Source: Shewanella mangrovi (GTDB taxonomy: Bacteria > Pseudomonadota > Gammaproteobacteria > Enterobacterales > Shewanellaceae). From it: 64,000 bases of DNA. Every line of letters begins with the position of its first letter. Position 1 is the stretch's first letter. Shown here piece after piece: positions 37,584 to 45,545 of the stretch. A program made the translations under genes and the position numbers. The stretch is taken from contig NZ_JPEO01000012.1 of the NCBI RefSeq assembly GCF_000753795.1, forward strand, positions 1-64,000, read 5' to 3'. The notes under the pieces are model-generated. The model was given only the letters and a program-made list of their open reading frames with translations, was not told where the DNA came from and made no database searches.

Positions 37584-37906
37584 CATCATACTCCTGTTTT
37601 TTCAGCTCGGCCTTGTAGCACAAGGTTCTGCACAACTAAGTCATCAGTATATAAGGGATTCTTTAAAAGGAAAGCGCATTTAGTCACGTAAGTTGCGACG
37701 CTGAATACACTTTAGCCAAGTTCTGTTGCCATTATCCTCACCAGTAAAATATCAGCGGAACATGAATTGCCATGTCGAGCTTGGCGGCTTTCTGCTAGTA
37801 TATGCCCCCTAAAAATTCCTTTCTCTCTTTTTGTTTTGCTTTAGGGGCACGGATCCCCCATTAAGCGCATGGACGGCAGAGGGCCTTTCTTAAGGTGCCT
37901 AAAAAT
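37584..37906. promoter_or_regulatory. Divergent region between rraA and the small membrane protein, with a structured leader
   Basis: 323 nt. On the plus side an extended -10 (TGC-TAGTAT, about 37793-37801) is followed by a near-perfect stem TGCCCCCTAAA / TTTAGGGGCA (37803-37853) with a T-rich loop of about 26 nt. Closer to the gene, CCTT-TCTT-AAGG (37884-37895) pairs part of the ribosome site AAGGTG. The rraA promoter must lie on the other side but was not resolved. Confidence 0.4.
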
Positions 37907-38170
37907 ATGGACGCATTAAATACCGTTGAATTGGTGGGTTACAGCGCTTCGCTGATGGTCGCCATCTCCTTGATGATGAAAGATATTATCTGGTTGCGTT
38001 GGCTAAATTTTGTTGGTTGCGTACTGTTTGTCATCTATGGTGCTGCCATTACAGCTTGGCCTGTAGCGGCAATGAATGCCTTTGTCGGCGTAGTGAATGT
38101 GATTCATCTCGTGCGCTTATACCGCTACAAAGCCCGCTCCAGTGCCGATTTTGATGTAACAAAAATGTAG
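37907..38170 (+). CDS. Small inner-membrane protein with three helices (YgjV/SemiSWEET-like half)
   Basis: 87 aa with three predicted membrane helices: VELVGYSASLMVAISLMM, WLRWLNFVGCVLFVIYGAAI, WPVAAMNAFVGVVNVIHLV. This three-helix pattern with an Asn/Pro-bearing third helix recalls one half of YgjV-type or SemiSWEET-type proteins; the relation is by eye only. The ATG at 37907 follows AAGGTG; a GTG at 37895 would start within that site. It precedes a PAP2 phosphatase and a glycosyltransferase on the same strand (gap 70 nt). Confidence 0.7.
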   Translation: MDALNTVELVGYSASLMVAISLMMKDIIWLRWLNFVGCVLFVIYGAAITAWPVAAMNAFVGVVNVIHLVRLYRYKARSSADFDVTKM

Positions 38171-38240
38171 AGCAATTGTCACCGAGACGTCACGGCCAAC
38201 TTCTAGTCTTTAGCTCATACGACTGGAAGGAGTGCCCACT

Positions 38241-38762
38241 ATGCTGTTACGACTCGCAGATTGGGATCGCCGAGGATTTTGCCAACTGCATTATCTCGGC
38301 CGTAAATATCGGTTACAGCCGCTCGCACTAGCGTTTTCTGCGTCTGGCAATGGGCCACTTTACTTATATGCCTCAGTGTTGCTGCTGTTAGTGCGCGACG
38401 ATGGCCAACACTTCTTCAACCTTATGTTGGCAGCGTTTTTGGTGGAGCTACCACTGTATTTGCTGCTGAAAAATACCATTCGTCGTACCCGACCCTGCCA
38501 CAGTCTCGCCGCTGGGGTTGTTACGCATTTTGAACCATCTGATCGTTTTAGTCTGCCGTCAGGCCATACCGCGGCGGCGTTTGTGTTCGCCTCTGGCATC
38601 ATCATCTGTTATCCGCTGTTGACGATTCCAGTATTGATATGGGCTGCATTAGTCGCCTGTTCCCGTATCGTGTTAGGGGTGCATTATCCCACCGATATTC
38701 TCGCCGGTATGCTGCTTGGTTGCAGCGCAACTTACTACGCTTCCTACTGCCTTCAAGGATAA
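38241..38762 (+). CDS. PAP2-family lipid phosphatase (membrane)
   Basis: 173 aa with about five membrane helices. All three motifs of the PAP2/acid-phosphatase superfamily are present: KNTIRRTRP (KX6RP, near 81-89), PSGHTAAA (near 107-114) and SRIVLGVHYPTD (near 141-152). Such enzymes dephosphorylate phosphatidic acid, undecaprenyl pyrophosphate or lipid A. The ATG at 38241 is 8 nt from AAGGAG. The glycosyltransferase gene begins 3 nt after its stop, so the two are one unit. Confidence 0.9.
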   Translation: MLLRLADWDRRGFCQLHYLGRKYRLQPLALAFSASGNGPLYLYASVLLLLVRDDGQHFFNLMLAAFLVELPLYLLLKNTIRRTRPCHSLAAGVVTHFEPSDRFSLPSGHTAAAFVFASGIIICYPLLTIPVLIWAALVACSRIVLGVHYPTDILAGMLLGCSATYYASYCLQG

Positions 38763-38765
38763 TTA

Positions 38766-39860
38766 ATGCGAATTCTCTATGGCGTCCAAGGGACTGGAAA
38801 TGGCCACCTCAGTCGTGCACGAGTAATGGCCAGAGCTTTAGCTGAACATAATGTAGAGGTCGATTATCTATTTAGTGGCCGCGCTGCTGATAAATATTTT
38901 GATATGGAACCGTTTGGTGACTATCGCGTGTTGCCTGGCTTGTCGTTTGCCACTCGCAAAGGCCGCGTGAATGTTGCTGCTACGGTCAAAGAAAACTCCT
39001 TGCTACGTTTATGGCGCGATATTCGTCGTATTGATGTGACTGACTATGACTTAGTGTTGAACGACTTTGAGCCGATCACCGCTTGGGCGGCACGTCGTCA
39101 GGGGGTGCAATGCATCAGTATCAGCCATCAAGCGGCATTGCGTTATCCGGTGCCGAAAGTCGGTAATAGCTGGTTTAATGACTGGTTGTTGGAAAACTTT
39201 GCGCCTGCCGATCTCGCGCTGGGCTGTCATTGGCACCATTTCGGTTATCCCATTCTGCCGCCATTTGTCGAAGTGGATAATCAGGAGAAAACCCACGCCG
39301 ATGAAATACTGGTGTACCTGCCGTTTGAAGCCGCGCCTGAGATTGCTGATCTATTAGCGCCGTTCGCACAATGCCAATTTCATGTCTATCACGCTGCGCC
39401 AGCACCGTATCATCTGCCTGAGCACATTCACTGGCATGGTTTCAATCGTGACGGCTTTAAACGGGCGATGGGGCGCTGCAGTGGTGTTATTGGTAATGCA
39501 GGCTTTGAACTTGCTAGCGAGGCGATGACGCTCGGCAAAAAGTTGCTAGTGAAACCTTTGATGGGGCAATTTGAGCAGTTATCCAACGTGGCGGCATTGG
39601 AACTGTTGGCCGCTGCTGAGCACATGCATACCTTGGATGGTGAAACGCTTAAACGCTGGCTGAAAAGCAGCAATCCGCAGCCAATCCGCTATCCCGATGT
39701 GGGCGATATGTTGGTGCGCTGGTTATTGGCGAAAGAGTGGCACGATCCACAGGCCTTATGTCAGGCGTTGTGGCAGCGTGTGGTATTGCCGGATAGCTGG
39801 GCATCAAAGCGGGATAATCGCGCGCTTGGCGAAGCGATAATGCGTTCACCAGCGCGTTAA
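38766..39860 (+). CDS. MJ1255/VC2487-type glycosyltransferase (GT-B fold)
   Basis: 364 aa. N-terminal MRILYGVQGTGNGHLSRARV is the signature of the MJ1255/VC2487 family, related to family 28 glycosyltransferases (MurG-like). The C-terminal nucleotide-sugar loop is GVIGNAGFELASEAMTLGKKLLVKP (near 236-259), followed by GQFEQLSNV. A soluble or peripheral inner-membrane enzyme is likely; the acceptor is unknown. Tight coupling to a PAP2 phosphatase suggests a lipid-linked acceptor (inference). Confidence 0.88.
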   Translation: MRILYGVQGTGNGHLSRARVMARALAEHNVEVDYLFSGRAADKYFDMEPFGDYRVLPGLSFATRKGRVNVAATVKENSLLRLWRDIRRIDVTDYDLVLNDFEPITAWAARRQGVQCISISHQAALRYPVPKVGNSWFNDWLLENFAPADLALGCHWHHFGYPILPPFVEVDNQEKTHADEILVYLPFEAAPEIADLLAPFAQCQFHVYHAAPAPYHLPEHIHWHGFNRDGFKRAMGRCSGVIGNAGFELASEAMTLGKKLLVKPLMGQFEQLSNVAALELLAAAEHMHTLDGETLKRWLKSSNPQPIRYPDVGDMLVRWLLAKEWHDPQALCQALWQRVVLPDSWASKRDNRALGEAIMRSPAR

Positions 39861-39871
39861 CATACACCGGC

Positions 39872-40252
39872 TTAGTTGTAGCTGATATTCATCGAAATCA
39901 GCGGCTCACGCGAGCCTTTTTCAGCGCGTAAACGGGCTAAGTATTGCGCCCACAGCTCTTGTTGATGTTCGCAGAAATTATATAGCAGATCCCACGAAAA
40001 CAAACCGCTGTCGTGGCCGTCATCGAAGACTAACTTCACGGCATAGTTGCCAACTGGCTCGATAGCGGTGATGTTGACATTTTTCTTATGGGTAACCAAC
40101 TTGGGGTTACCATGGCCTTGCACTTCGGCAGAAGGTGAATTCACCCGTAAAAACTCGCAGCTTAGTTGGTGTGTACTACCGTCATCAAAGGTGATTTCCA
40201 GCAGGCGGGATTTACGCTTGAGTTTAAGGTTAGTTACGGTATGGCTGCTCAT
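39872..40252 (-). CDS. DUF971 family protein (gamma-butyrobetaine hydroxylase N-terminal-like domain)
   Basis: 126 aa with a single DUF971 domain: KLKRKSRLLEITFDDGSTHQLSCEFLRV, then EVQGHG and HDSGLFSWDLLYNF. The same fold is the N-terminal domain of gamma-butyrobetaine dioxygenase and is found in Fe-S assembly contexts; the stand-alone form has no settled role. It converges on the glycosyltransferase (11 nt gap) and is divergent from the nSTAND regulator. Confidence 0.88.
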   Translation of the reverse strand: MSSHTVTNLKLKRKSRLLEITFDDGSTHQLSCEFLRVNSPSAEVQGHGNPKLVTHKKNVNITAIEPVGNYAVKLVFDDGHDSGLFSWDLLYNFCEHQQELWAQYLARLRAEKGSREPLISMNISYN

Positions 40253-40463
40253 AAAAGGGTCCTGAAGCTCTCGGATAAGCCACTATGATCGCCTGTTCAG
40301 CCACAAAAGAAAACCCCTGCCATTCACTGCTAACTGCCGCTACCTAGATTTACATTACCCATCAAATATTGACTATGGAGCTTTTACTTGGCTGTTGACA
40401 TAATGCCTTGACGCGCCAAATTTTTTGACACGTGTTTTCTTATCGACCATGCAGGACAGTTTC

Positions 40464-43400
40464 ATGGCAGAACACATTTTCTTTTTCGGTGATTGGCAAG
40501 TCAGTCCAACTGCCAACAGCTTGCAACAGGGACGTAAAAAACGACAACTCGAACCCAAAGCAATGGATGTGCTCTGTTATTTGTGTGAGCGTGCCGGCGC
40601 GGTAGTGAGTAGCGATGAATTAATCGAACACTGCTGGGCGGGTATCGATACCGGTGACAATCCGCTACACAAAACTATTGCCCAGCTGCGCCGCGCACTC
40701 GATGACAGTGCAACGTCTCCTACTTACATTGAAACTATTCGTAAGCGCGGTTATCGCACACTGGCCGAGGTGCGCTTTCCCATTGGCAGTGAAGAAAATG
40801 TGGTGGCCGAACCTGAGTGGTCAGGAGAGTCACCATTTCCCGGCCTGCGAGCCTACAGCGCCGACGATGCCAAGGTGTTTTTTGGTCGCAGTGAACAGAT
40901 CCAATTATTGCTGGAACGTATTGGGCAGCAGGTCAAATTTGGCCGTGATTTTTGCTTAGTGCTTGGTCCCAGCGGCAGTGGTAAATCGTCGTTAATCAAT
41001 GCCGGGATTATTCCCAACCTGATGACGCAGCAGGGCGCATATGGCGTGCAGCTGTTGTCTTATGCCGCGTTAGATATGGCCGATGTCAGTGGTGAAACCT
41101 TATGGCTGGCATTGGCATCCACTATGCTCGACTGGGAAATAGATGATGTGCCGGTGTTTGATGGTGAAAGTGCGGACTCACTGGCGGGTAAACTTGAGCA
41201 GGATATGGCCGCGGTTATTGCTCAACTAAAGCAGTACTGCCAACCAGCACGGGAGCAATCACAACGTTTTGGCTTGTTTGTCGATCGACTTGAGGTGTTG
41301 TTGTCATCCCCAGCTTTTAGCGATAGCCAGCGCCAGCAAGGTGTTGCGCTCATCGAACGTCTGGCGACAAGCGGCGCGGTGCTCCTGCTCAGCGCTTGCC
41401 GCAACGAATTCTATCCACAACTGGTGAGTTACGAGAGTCTACGCGCCGGTAAAGGCCGTGGCGCTCATTTCGATTTAACCCCGCCAAGCCGACAAGCGTT
41501 ACTGCAGATGATCCGACTGCCAGCCGTTGCTGCGGGCTTAAGTTGGCAAGTGGACAACAGCACAGCGACGCCGTTAGACGAAATACTCTGTAGTGATGCA
41601 GCAAGCAATCCCGATGCGCTACCAATGTTGCAATACATGTTGCAGCAGCTCTATTTACGCCGCAGTGAGCAGGGTGAAATGCGCCTGAATGTTTATCACG
41701 AGTTAGGTGGACTTGAAGGGGCGATTGGTGTCACTGCGGAAGATGCCATCGAACAGCTGTCTGCGGCAGAACGTCAAGCGCTGCCGCGGGTATTATCACT
41801 GTTGGTCGCCTTACGTGAAGATGAACAGTCGATTACCAGCCGTAGCGCGATTTGGCAGCAGCTGCACAGCCCTGAAGAGCGGGCTCTGGTGGAAGTGATG
41901 GTGGAGCGGCGTTTGTTTGTGTCGCAGTTGCACCAAGGGCTGCCCGGTTTTCATATCGCCCATGAAGCTTTGCTGCGGCGCTGGCCACGTGCACGAGACT
42001 GGATCAATAAGCATAAAGATATGCTGGCGCAAAAAGCGCGCTTATTTCATAGCGCTCGTCGTTGGTTAATGGAAGCGCGCGCCAGCGCTTATCTGTTACA
42101 GGAAGGTAAGCCGCTGCATGACGCGCAGCAGTTGATGCAAAATCCTTTGTTGGCACTGGATGACGATGAACAGCAATTTGTGCAGGCGTCGTTAAAGCGA
42201 GCGAAACATCGCGCTTGGTTACGGCGCGGCACGATTAGCACGCTGGTGGTGCTGACTCTGGTGTCCGTGCTGATGAGTGCCCGCAGTATTGACGCTGAAC
42301 ATCAGGCCACGGCGCGACGGCTCGATGCTGAAAATTTACTGGGATTTATGGTGGGCGAATTTGCCGACAAACTGCGTAGCATTGGCCGTATGGATTTACT
42401 CGATGGTATTTCCAATAAAGCGTTGGAGTATTTTACTGCCTCAAGCAACACTCAAGATAAAACGCTTGGTTTTGATGGCCGCTTTCAACATGGGCAAACC
42501 CTAGAAGCTATCGCTGAGGTTGCCTATTCCCGCGGTAAAAATGACGAAGCAAAAAGCGCCTTGCTCGCCGCCGAACAAGAATTTGTCCCATTACTGCAAG
42601 AGCAGCCACATAACTTAGAGTTACTCAAATCACTCGGTGCTAATGCTTTCTGGCAAGGACAGCTAGAGTACGATAAGTCCAACTGGCAAGCGACGGCTGA
42701 GCACTTTGATCGCTATCTTGGATACAGTCAAGAGATGTACATCATTGCCCCCACTAACAAAGACGCGCAGCTTGAATTGTCTTATGCGCTTAATAGTCTC
42801 GGGTCCGTGCAGTTTAATCTAAAGAATTTCTCGCGGGCTAAGGCGCTTTTTCAACAATCATTAACGCAAAAAGAAACTTTGCTTAACGCATCGCCTAATG
42901 ATGAATCATTGATTGGGGATGTAGCCGATGCCCGTTCTTGGCTGGCAAGTGCATTAGTTGCTGAAGGCGACTCAGACACAGCAATTAAAGTATGGGAATC
43001 AATAGAAAAAGATTTTGACAGAGAGGAATATACTAACAATGCGTATATTCAAGAACGAATATCTTCAGCTAAAGAAAGAATGGCTGATAGCTATTTGTAT
43101 AAAGGAGATATTGATAAGGCATATAATTCACTAGCTAGTGCCTTAGCTAAAGTTGAAAGTGAATTATCTCAGGATGAGAATAATTTGATATGGATAAAGG
43201 ACTATGTACGCATTAAAAGTAATTTTCTCTACTTAAAGTCTTTGTCTAGAAAAGAGTTTGATTACGATGAAATTATATCGTTATTGAAAATGTTGGCCTT
43301 ATTAAAAGATGATGATAGTTATCAATTTAATAAGTTAAGAGTATTTGTTGCTAAACTTATTTTTAATATTGATAGTGGGGGTTTAATAATTTCAGATGTT

Positions 43401-43628
43401 TATGAAGTAGAGGGTTTAGAAAATAAGCTTTTTGAAAATGGACAAAAAAATGAAATTCTTAGCCTTAAATCTCAATATGTTATTGTCAAAGCATATAGGG
43501 TTATGGGGAGAATGGACAAAGTAAATGATTTATGTGGGAGTAGTTATAAAAACATAGATTTTCTAGATGAAAATCACATGTCTAAAGTGAACTACTTCAG
43601 AGAAGTATTTGATGATATATGTTCATAA
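40464..43628 (+). CDS. CadC-type winged-helix / nSTAND NTPase / TPR membrane regulator
   Basis: 1054 aa. Order: OmpR/CadC-type winged helix (8-102: PKAMDVLCYLCERAGAVVSS, TIRKRGYRTL), nSTAND entry SPFPGLRAY (123-131), Walker A GPSGSGKS (168-175), Walker B LFVDRLE (271-277), helical C-terminal STAND part to about 560, one membrane helix (about 590-609, TISTLVVLTLVSVLM), then a TPR region (about 690-900) and a tail. A cytoplasmic DNA-binding ATPase joined to a membrane helix and TPR sensor is implied; signal and targets are unknown. From about residue 833 the DNA turns very AT-rich (14/60 GC at 43321-43380 against 29/60 at 41221-41280, hand count). AGGAC precedes the ATG at 40464; an ATG five codons upstream is possible. 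Confidence 0.88.
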   Translation: MAEHIFFFGDWQVSPTANSLQQGRKKRQLEPKAMDVLCYLCERAGAVVSSDELIEHCWAGIDTGDNPLHKTIAQLRRALDDSATSPTYIETIRKRGYRTLAEVRFPIGSEENVVAEPEWSGESPFPGLRAYSADDAKVFFGRSEQIQLLLERIGQQVKFGRDFCLVLGPSGSGKSSLINAGIIPNLMTQQGAYGVQLLSYAALDMADVSGETLWLALASTMLDWEIDDVPVFDGESADSLAGKLEQDMAAVIAQLKQYCQPAREQSQRFGLFVDRLEVLLSSPAFSDSQRQQGVALIERLATSGAVLLLSACRNEFYPQLVSYESLRAGKGRGAHFDLTPPSRQALLQMIRLPAVAAGLSWQVDNSTATPLDEILCSDAASNPDALPMLQYMLQQLYLRRSEQGEMRLNVYHELGGLEGAIGVTAEDAIEQLSAAERQALPRVLSLLVALREDEQSITSRSAIWQQLHSPEERALVEVMVERRLFVSQLHQGLPGFHIAHEALLRRWPRARDWINKHKDMLAQKARLFHSARRWLMEARASAYLLQEGKPLHDAQQLMQNPLLALDDDEQQFVQASLKRAKHRAWLRRGTISTLVVLTLVSVLMSARSIDAEHQATARRLDAENLLGFMVGEFADKLRSIGRMDLLDGISNKALEYFTASSNTQDKTLGFDGRFQHGQTLEAIAEVAYSRGKNDEAKSALLAAEQEFVPLLQEQPHNLELLKSLGANAFWQGQLEYDKSNWQATAEHFDRYLGYSQEMYIIAPTNKDAQLELSYALNSLGSVQFNLKNFSRAKALFQQSLTQKETLLNASPNDESLIGDVADARSWLASALVAEGDSDTAIKVWESIEKDFDREEYTNNAYIQERISSAKERMADSYLYKGDIDKAYNSLASALAKVESELSQDENNLIWIKDYVRIKSNFLYLKSLSRKEFDYDEIISLLKMLALLKDDDSYQFNKLRVFVAKLIFNIDSGGLIISDVYEVEGLENKLFENGQKNEILSLKSQYVIVKAYRVMGRMDKVNDLCGSSYKNIDFLDENHMSKVNYFREVFDDICS

Positions 43629-43643
43629 ATAAAGGAGTTGTAA

Positions 43644-44039
43644 ATGATTAAGAGTACAGTGGATACATATACTTTTGACGTTAAGGTAATTGTTGACTCA
43701 AATTCAGTGCCTGTATTCAATTATTATGCACCAGGAAGTGACAAACCATTAACATCTGAAGAGCGCGTGGTTACTATCACTGGTCCTTCTATTATTTTCT
43801 ATAAGTTGATTGAAACCGAATTCTCACCTGCCGGCCTAAAATTTGTTGGTGCTGGTTTCAAGACCCCATTTGATGGTGTTATTGAGAATGTTTACGTTAG
43901 TGATAATGGGGATACACTAGTTCTGGAAGATCTCTGTGTTGATACTGGAACTAGCAACTTTCAGTTGCTATTGAAAACCACTGAAAATAATTTGACACTT
44001 ATGAGTCCTGATCCTCAGGTAATTAATAAGAAAAAATAG
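43644..44039 (+). CDS. Small protein of unknown function, possible DP-EP family
   Basis: 131 aa, AT-rich gene. No signal peptide or membrane helix. The sequence looks all-beta (YTFDVKVIVDSNSVPVFNYY, RVVTITGPSIIFYKLI, GVIENVYVSDNGDTLVL) and resembles the small DP-EP proteins I recall from Shewanella; this is tentative. It begins 15 nt after the nSTAND regulator with a strong site AAAGGAGTTGTAA, so it is likely co-expressed and may be its partner or effector. It shares the low GC of the regulator's 3' end, suggesting both came in together. Confidence 0.6.
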   Translation: MIKSTVDTYTFDVKVIVDSNSVPVFNYYAPGSDKPLTSEERVVTITGPSIIFYKLIETEFSPAGLKFVGAGFKTPFDGVIENVYVSDNGDTLVLEDLCVDTGTSNFQLLLKTTENNLTLMSPDPQVINKKK

Positions 44040-44088
44040 AATATTTGGACAGCCAATATTGGATAACTCTAAGGCTGTCCAATTCTAA

Positions 44089-45180
44089 TCAAGCTGACAC
44101 CAATTCATCAGTAAATTCTTGCTGAATGGCTAACATACTCGACAGGTTGGCAATAAACACATCAACCAGCTGTGGATCGAATTGACTACCACGATTAGCT
44201 TGTAGATAAGCCACCACATCCTCTACTGACCACGGCTTTTTGTAAGGGCGGTTGGATAGCAGCGCATCAAATACATCGCAGATAGCGGCAATTCGGCCTT
44301 CTAACGGGATCTCTTCAGCGGCAAGCCCAACCGGATAACCTGTACCATCCCAACGTTCATGGTGTGTGAGCGCAATACGTCGTGCCATCTGAATCACTTC
44401 TGTGTCGTTGTCTGGCACTATCTCACCCCCAATTTGTGGATGCTGTTTCATACAGGACCATTCTTGTTCACTCAGTTTTCCGGGCTTGAGCAATACATTG
44501 TCCGGCACACCAATTTTGCCAACATCGTGCAGCGGGCTGGCAATCAAAATCATATTGCACCAGTTACTGTCTTTGCCGAGACATTTGGCGAGCTCGCAGC
44601 ACATGCGGCTCATTCTGTGAATATGTTTTCCGGTTTCGTTATCACGAAATTCACCAGCACGTGCCAACGCAATATTGAGTTGCATCGCCAGCGACTCTAA
44701 ATCGGCGGATACCGAGTCGTAATACACTGAGGTAGTCAGCCCCATATCCATAAAAATCACTTTATTGAGTGCCGCGAGGTATTTGAATTCAGCATCGGCG
44801 TCGTCCCCTAGTGCGTGGCGTACGATACGGCCAAGATTGATCATCATGATGCTGTAGGCGCCAGAGTAAAAACGCATGTTTACGCCGATTTTATGGTGGG
44901 TTTTACCAATACGTTTGCTGGCATCTAAGTAGCTGCGTCCGAAATTACCTTTAAACACAAACTCTCGCCAATAGCGTTTTTGATGCTGTTTGGCTCGTTG
45001 CATCGAGGCGGGATCGGCGTAGAACGAGGCAGTGCCTGAAAAGGTTGTGAGGGTGTCGTACAGTTGGTCTATGAGCGGGTCGATATGCTGTTCAATCACC
45101 CAATAGTGTTGTTGCAACGTGGTGATGGTATCTGCATCTATGGAGAGATAGGTTTGCCATTGGGCGAATTCGTAGTCCAT
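44089..45180 (-). CDS. Globin-coupled sensor HD-GYP phosphodiesterase
   Basis: 363 aa. The first 155 residues fit a sensor globin: RIGKTHHKIGV (90-100) matches the proximal-His pattern IGxxHxxIG with His95, so haem and O2/NO/CO sensing are predicted. HD-GYP domain from about 165: DNETGKHIHRM (180-190), HD at 218-219 in PLHDVGKIGVPD, HHERWDGTGYP (273-283) with the GYP motif intact. HD-GYP enzymes hydrolyse c-di-GMP. Divergent from the PAS-GGDEF gene at 45546, which makes a linked pair of opposite activities. Confidence 0.88.
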   Translation of the reverse strand: MDYEFAQWQTYLSIDADTITTLQQHYWVIEQHIDPLIDQLYDTLTTFSGTASFYADPASMQRAKQHQKRYWREFVFKGNFGRSYLDASKRIGKTHHKIGVNMRFYSGAYSIMMINLGRIVRHALGDDADAEFKYLAALNKVIFMDMGLTTSVYYDSVSADLESLAMQLNIALARAGEFRDNETGKHIHRMSRMCCELAKCLGKDSNWCNMILIASPLHDVGKIGVPDNVLLKPGKLSEQEWSCMKQHPQIGGEIVPDNDTEVIQMARRIALTHHERWDGTGYPVGLAAEEIPLEGRIAAICDVFDALLSNRPYKKPWSVEDVVAYLQANRGSQFDPQLVDVFIANLSSMLAIQQEFTDELVSA

Positions 45181-45545
45181 TACGTTCCTTGCCTTTTACT
45201 CTACTCATGCCGCCGTTGCGGCAATGAGATGTACCTTCTGCATGGCAGTATAAATAAAATTTACGCCACAGGTTGTGATTTACATTTGCTCCGCAGCGAC
45301 CAATGGCCACGGTCGATATCCATATTTTTGCACCCGTTACTGGTACAAAAAACGAGTAGGTATCGATGAAATGCTTTAAAAATACAGAAGATTTGCATTT
45401 TTTTGTGGCGAATTTTTAAGTTTTATTCATTAAAAATCATAAAGATAAAACGTAAGGTTGCCGAAAGGTATCTTGCACCGCAGTGCGATAATCTCTCAAC
45501 ATCAAAAACGGCTTTTCGCCGTTGTATGTTGCAGGAGTACTGGCC
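45181..45545. promoter_or_regulatory. Divergent control region of the HD-GYP / GGDEF pair
   Basis: 365 nt between divergent starts, AT-rich at 45360-45450. A small dyad GCAC-CGCA-GTGC (45475-45486) and a local hairpin AACGGCTTTTCGCCGTT just before the GGDEF ribosome site are visible. No promoter could be assigned with confidence. Confidence 0.35.

Noticed and set aside
37840-37895. ACGG-containing loops resembling a mini-ykkC (guanidine-II) riboswitch
   Set aside because: The two ACGG copies do not sit in closed tetraloop hairpins: stems next to them mispair (C-A, G-A), so the class does not fit.
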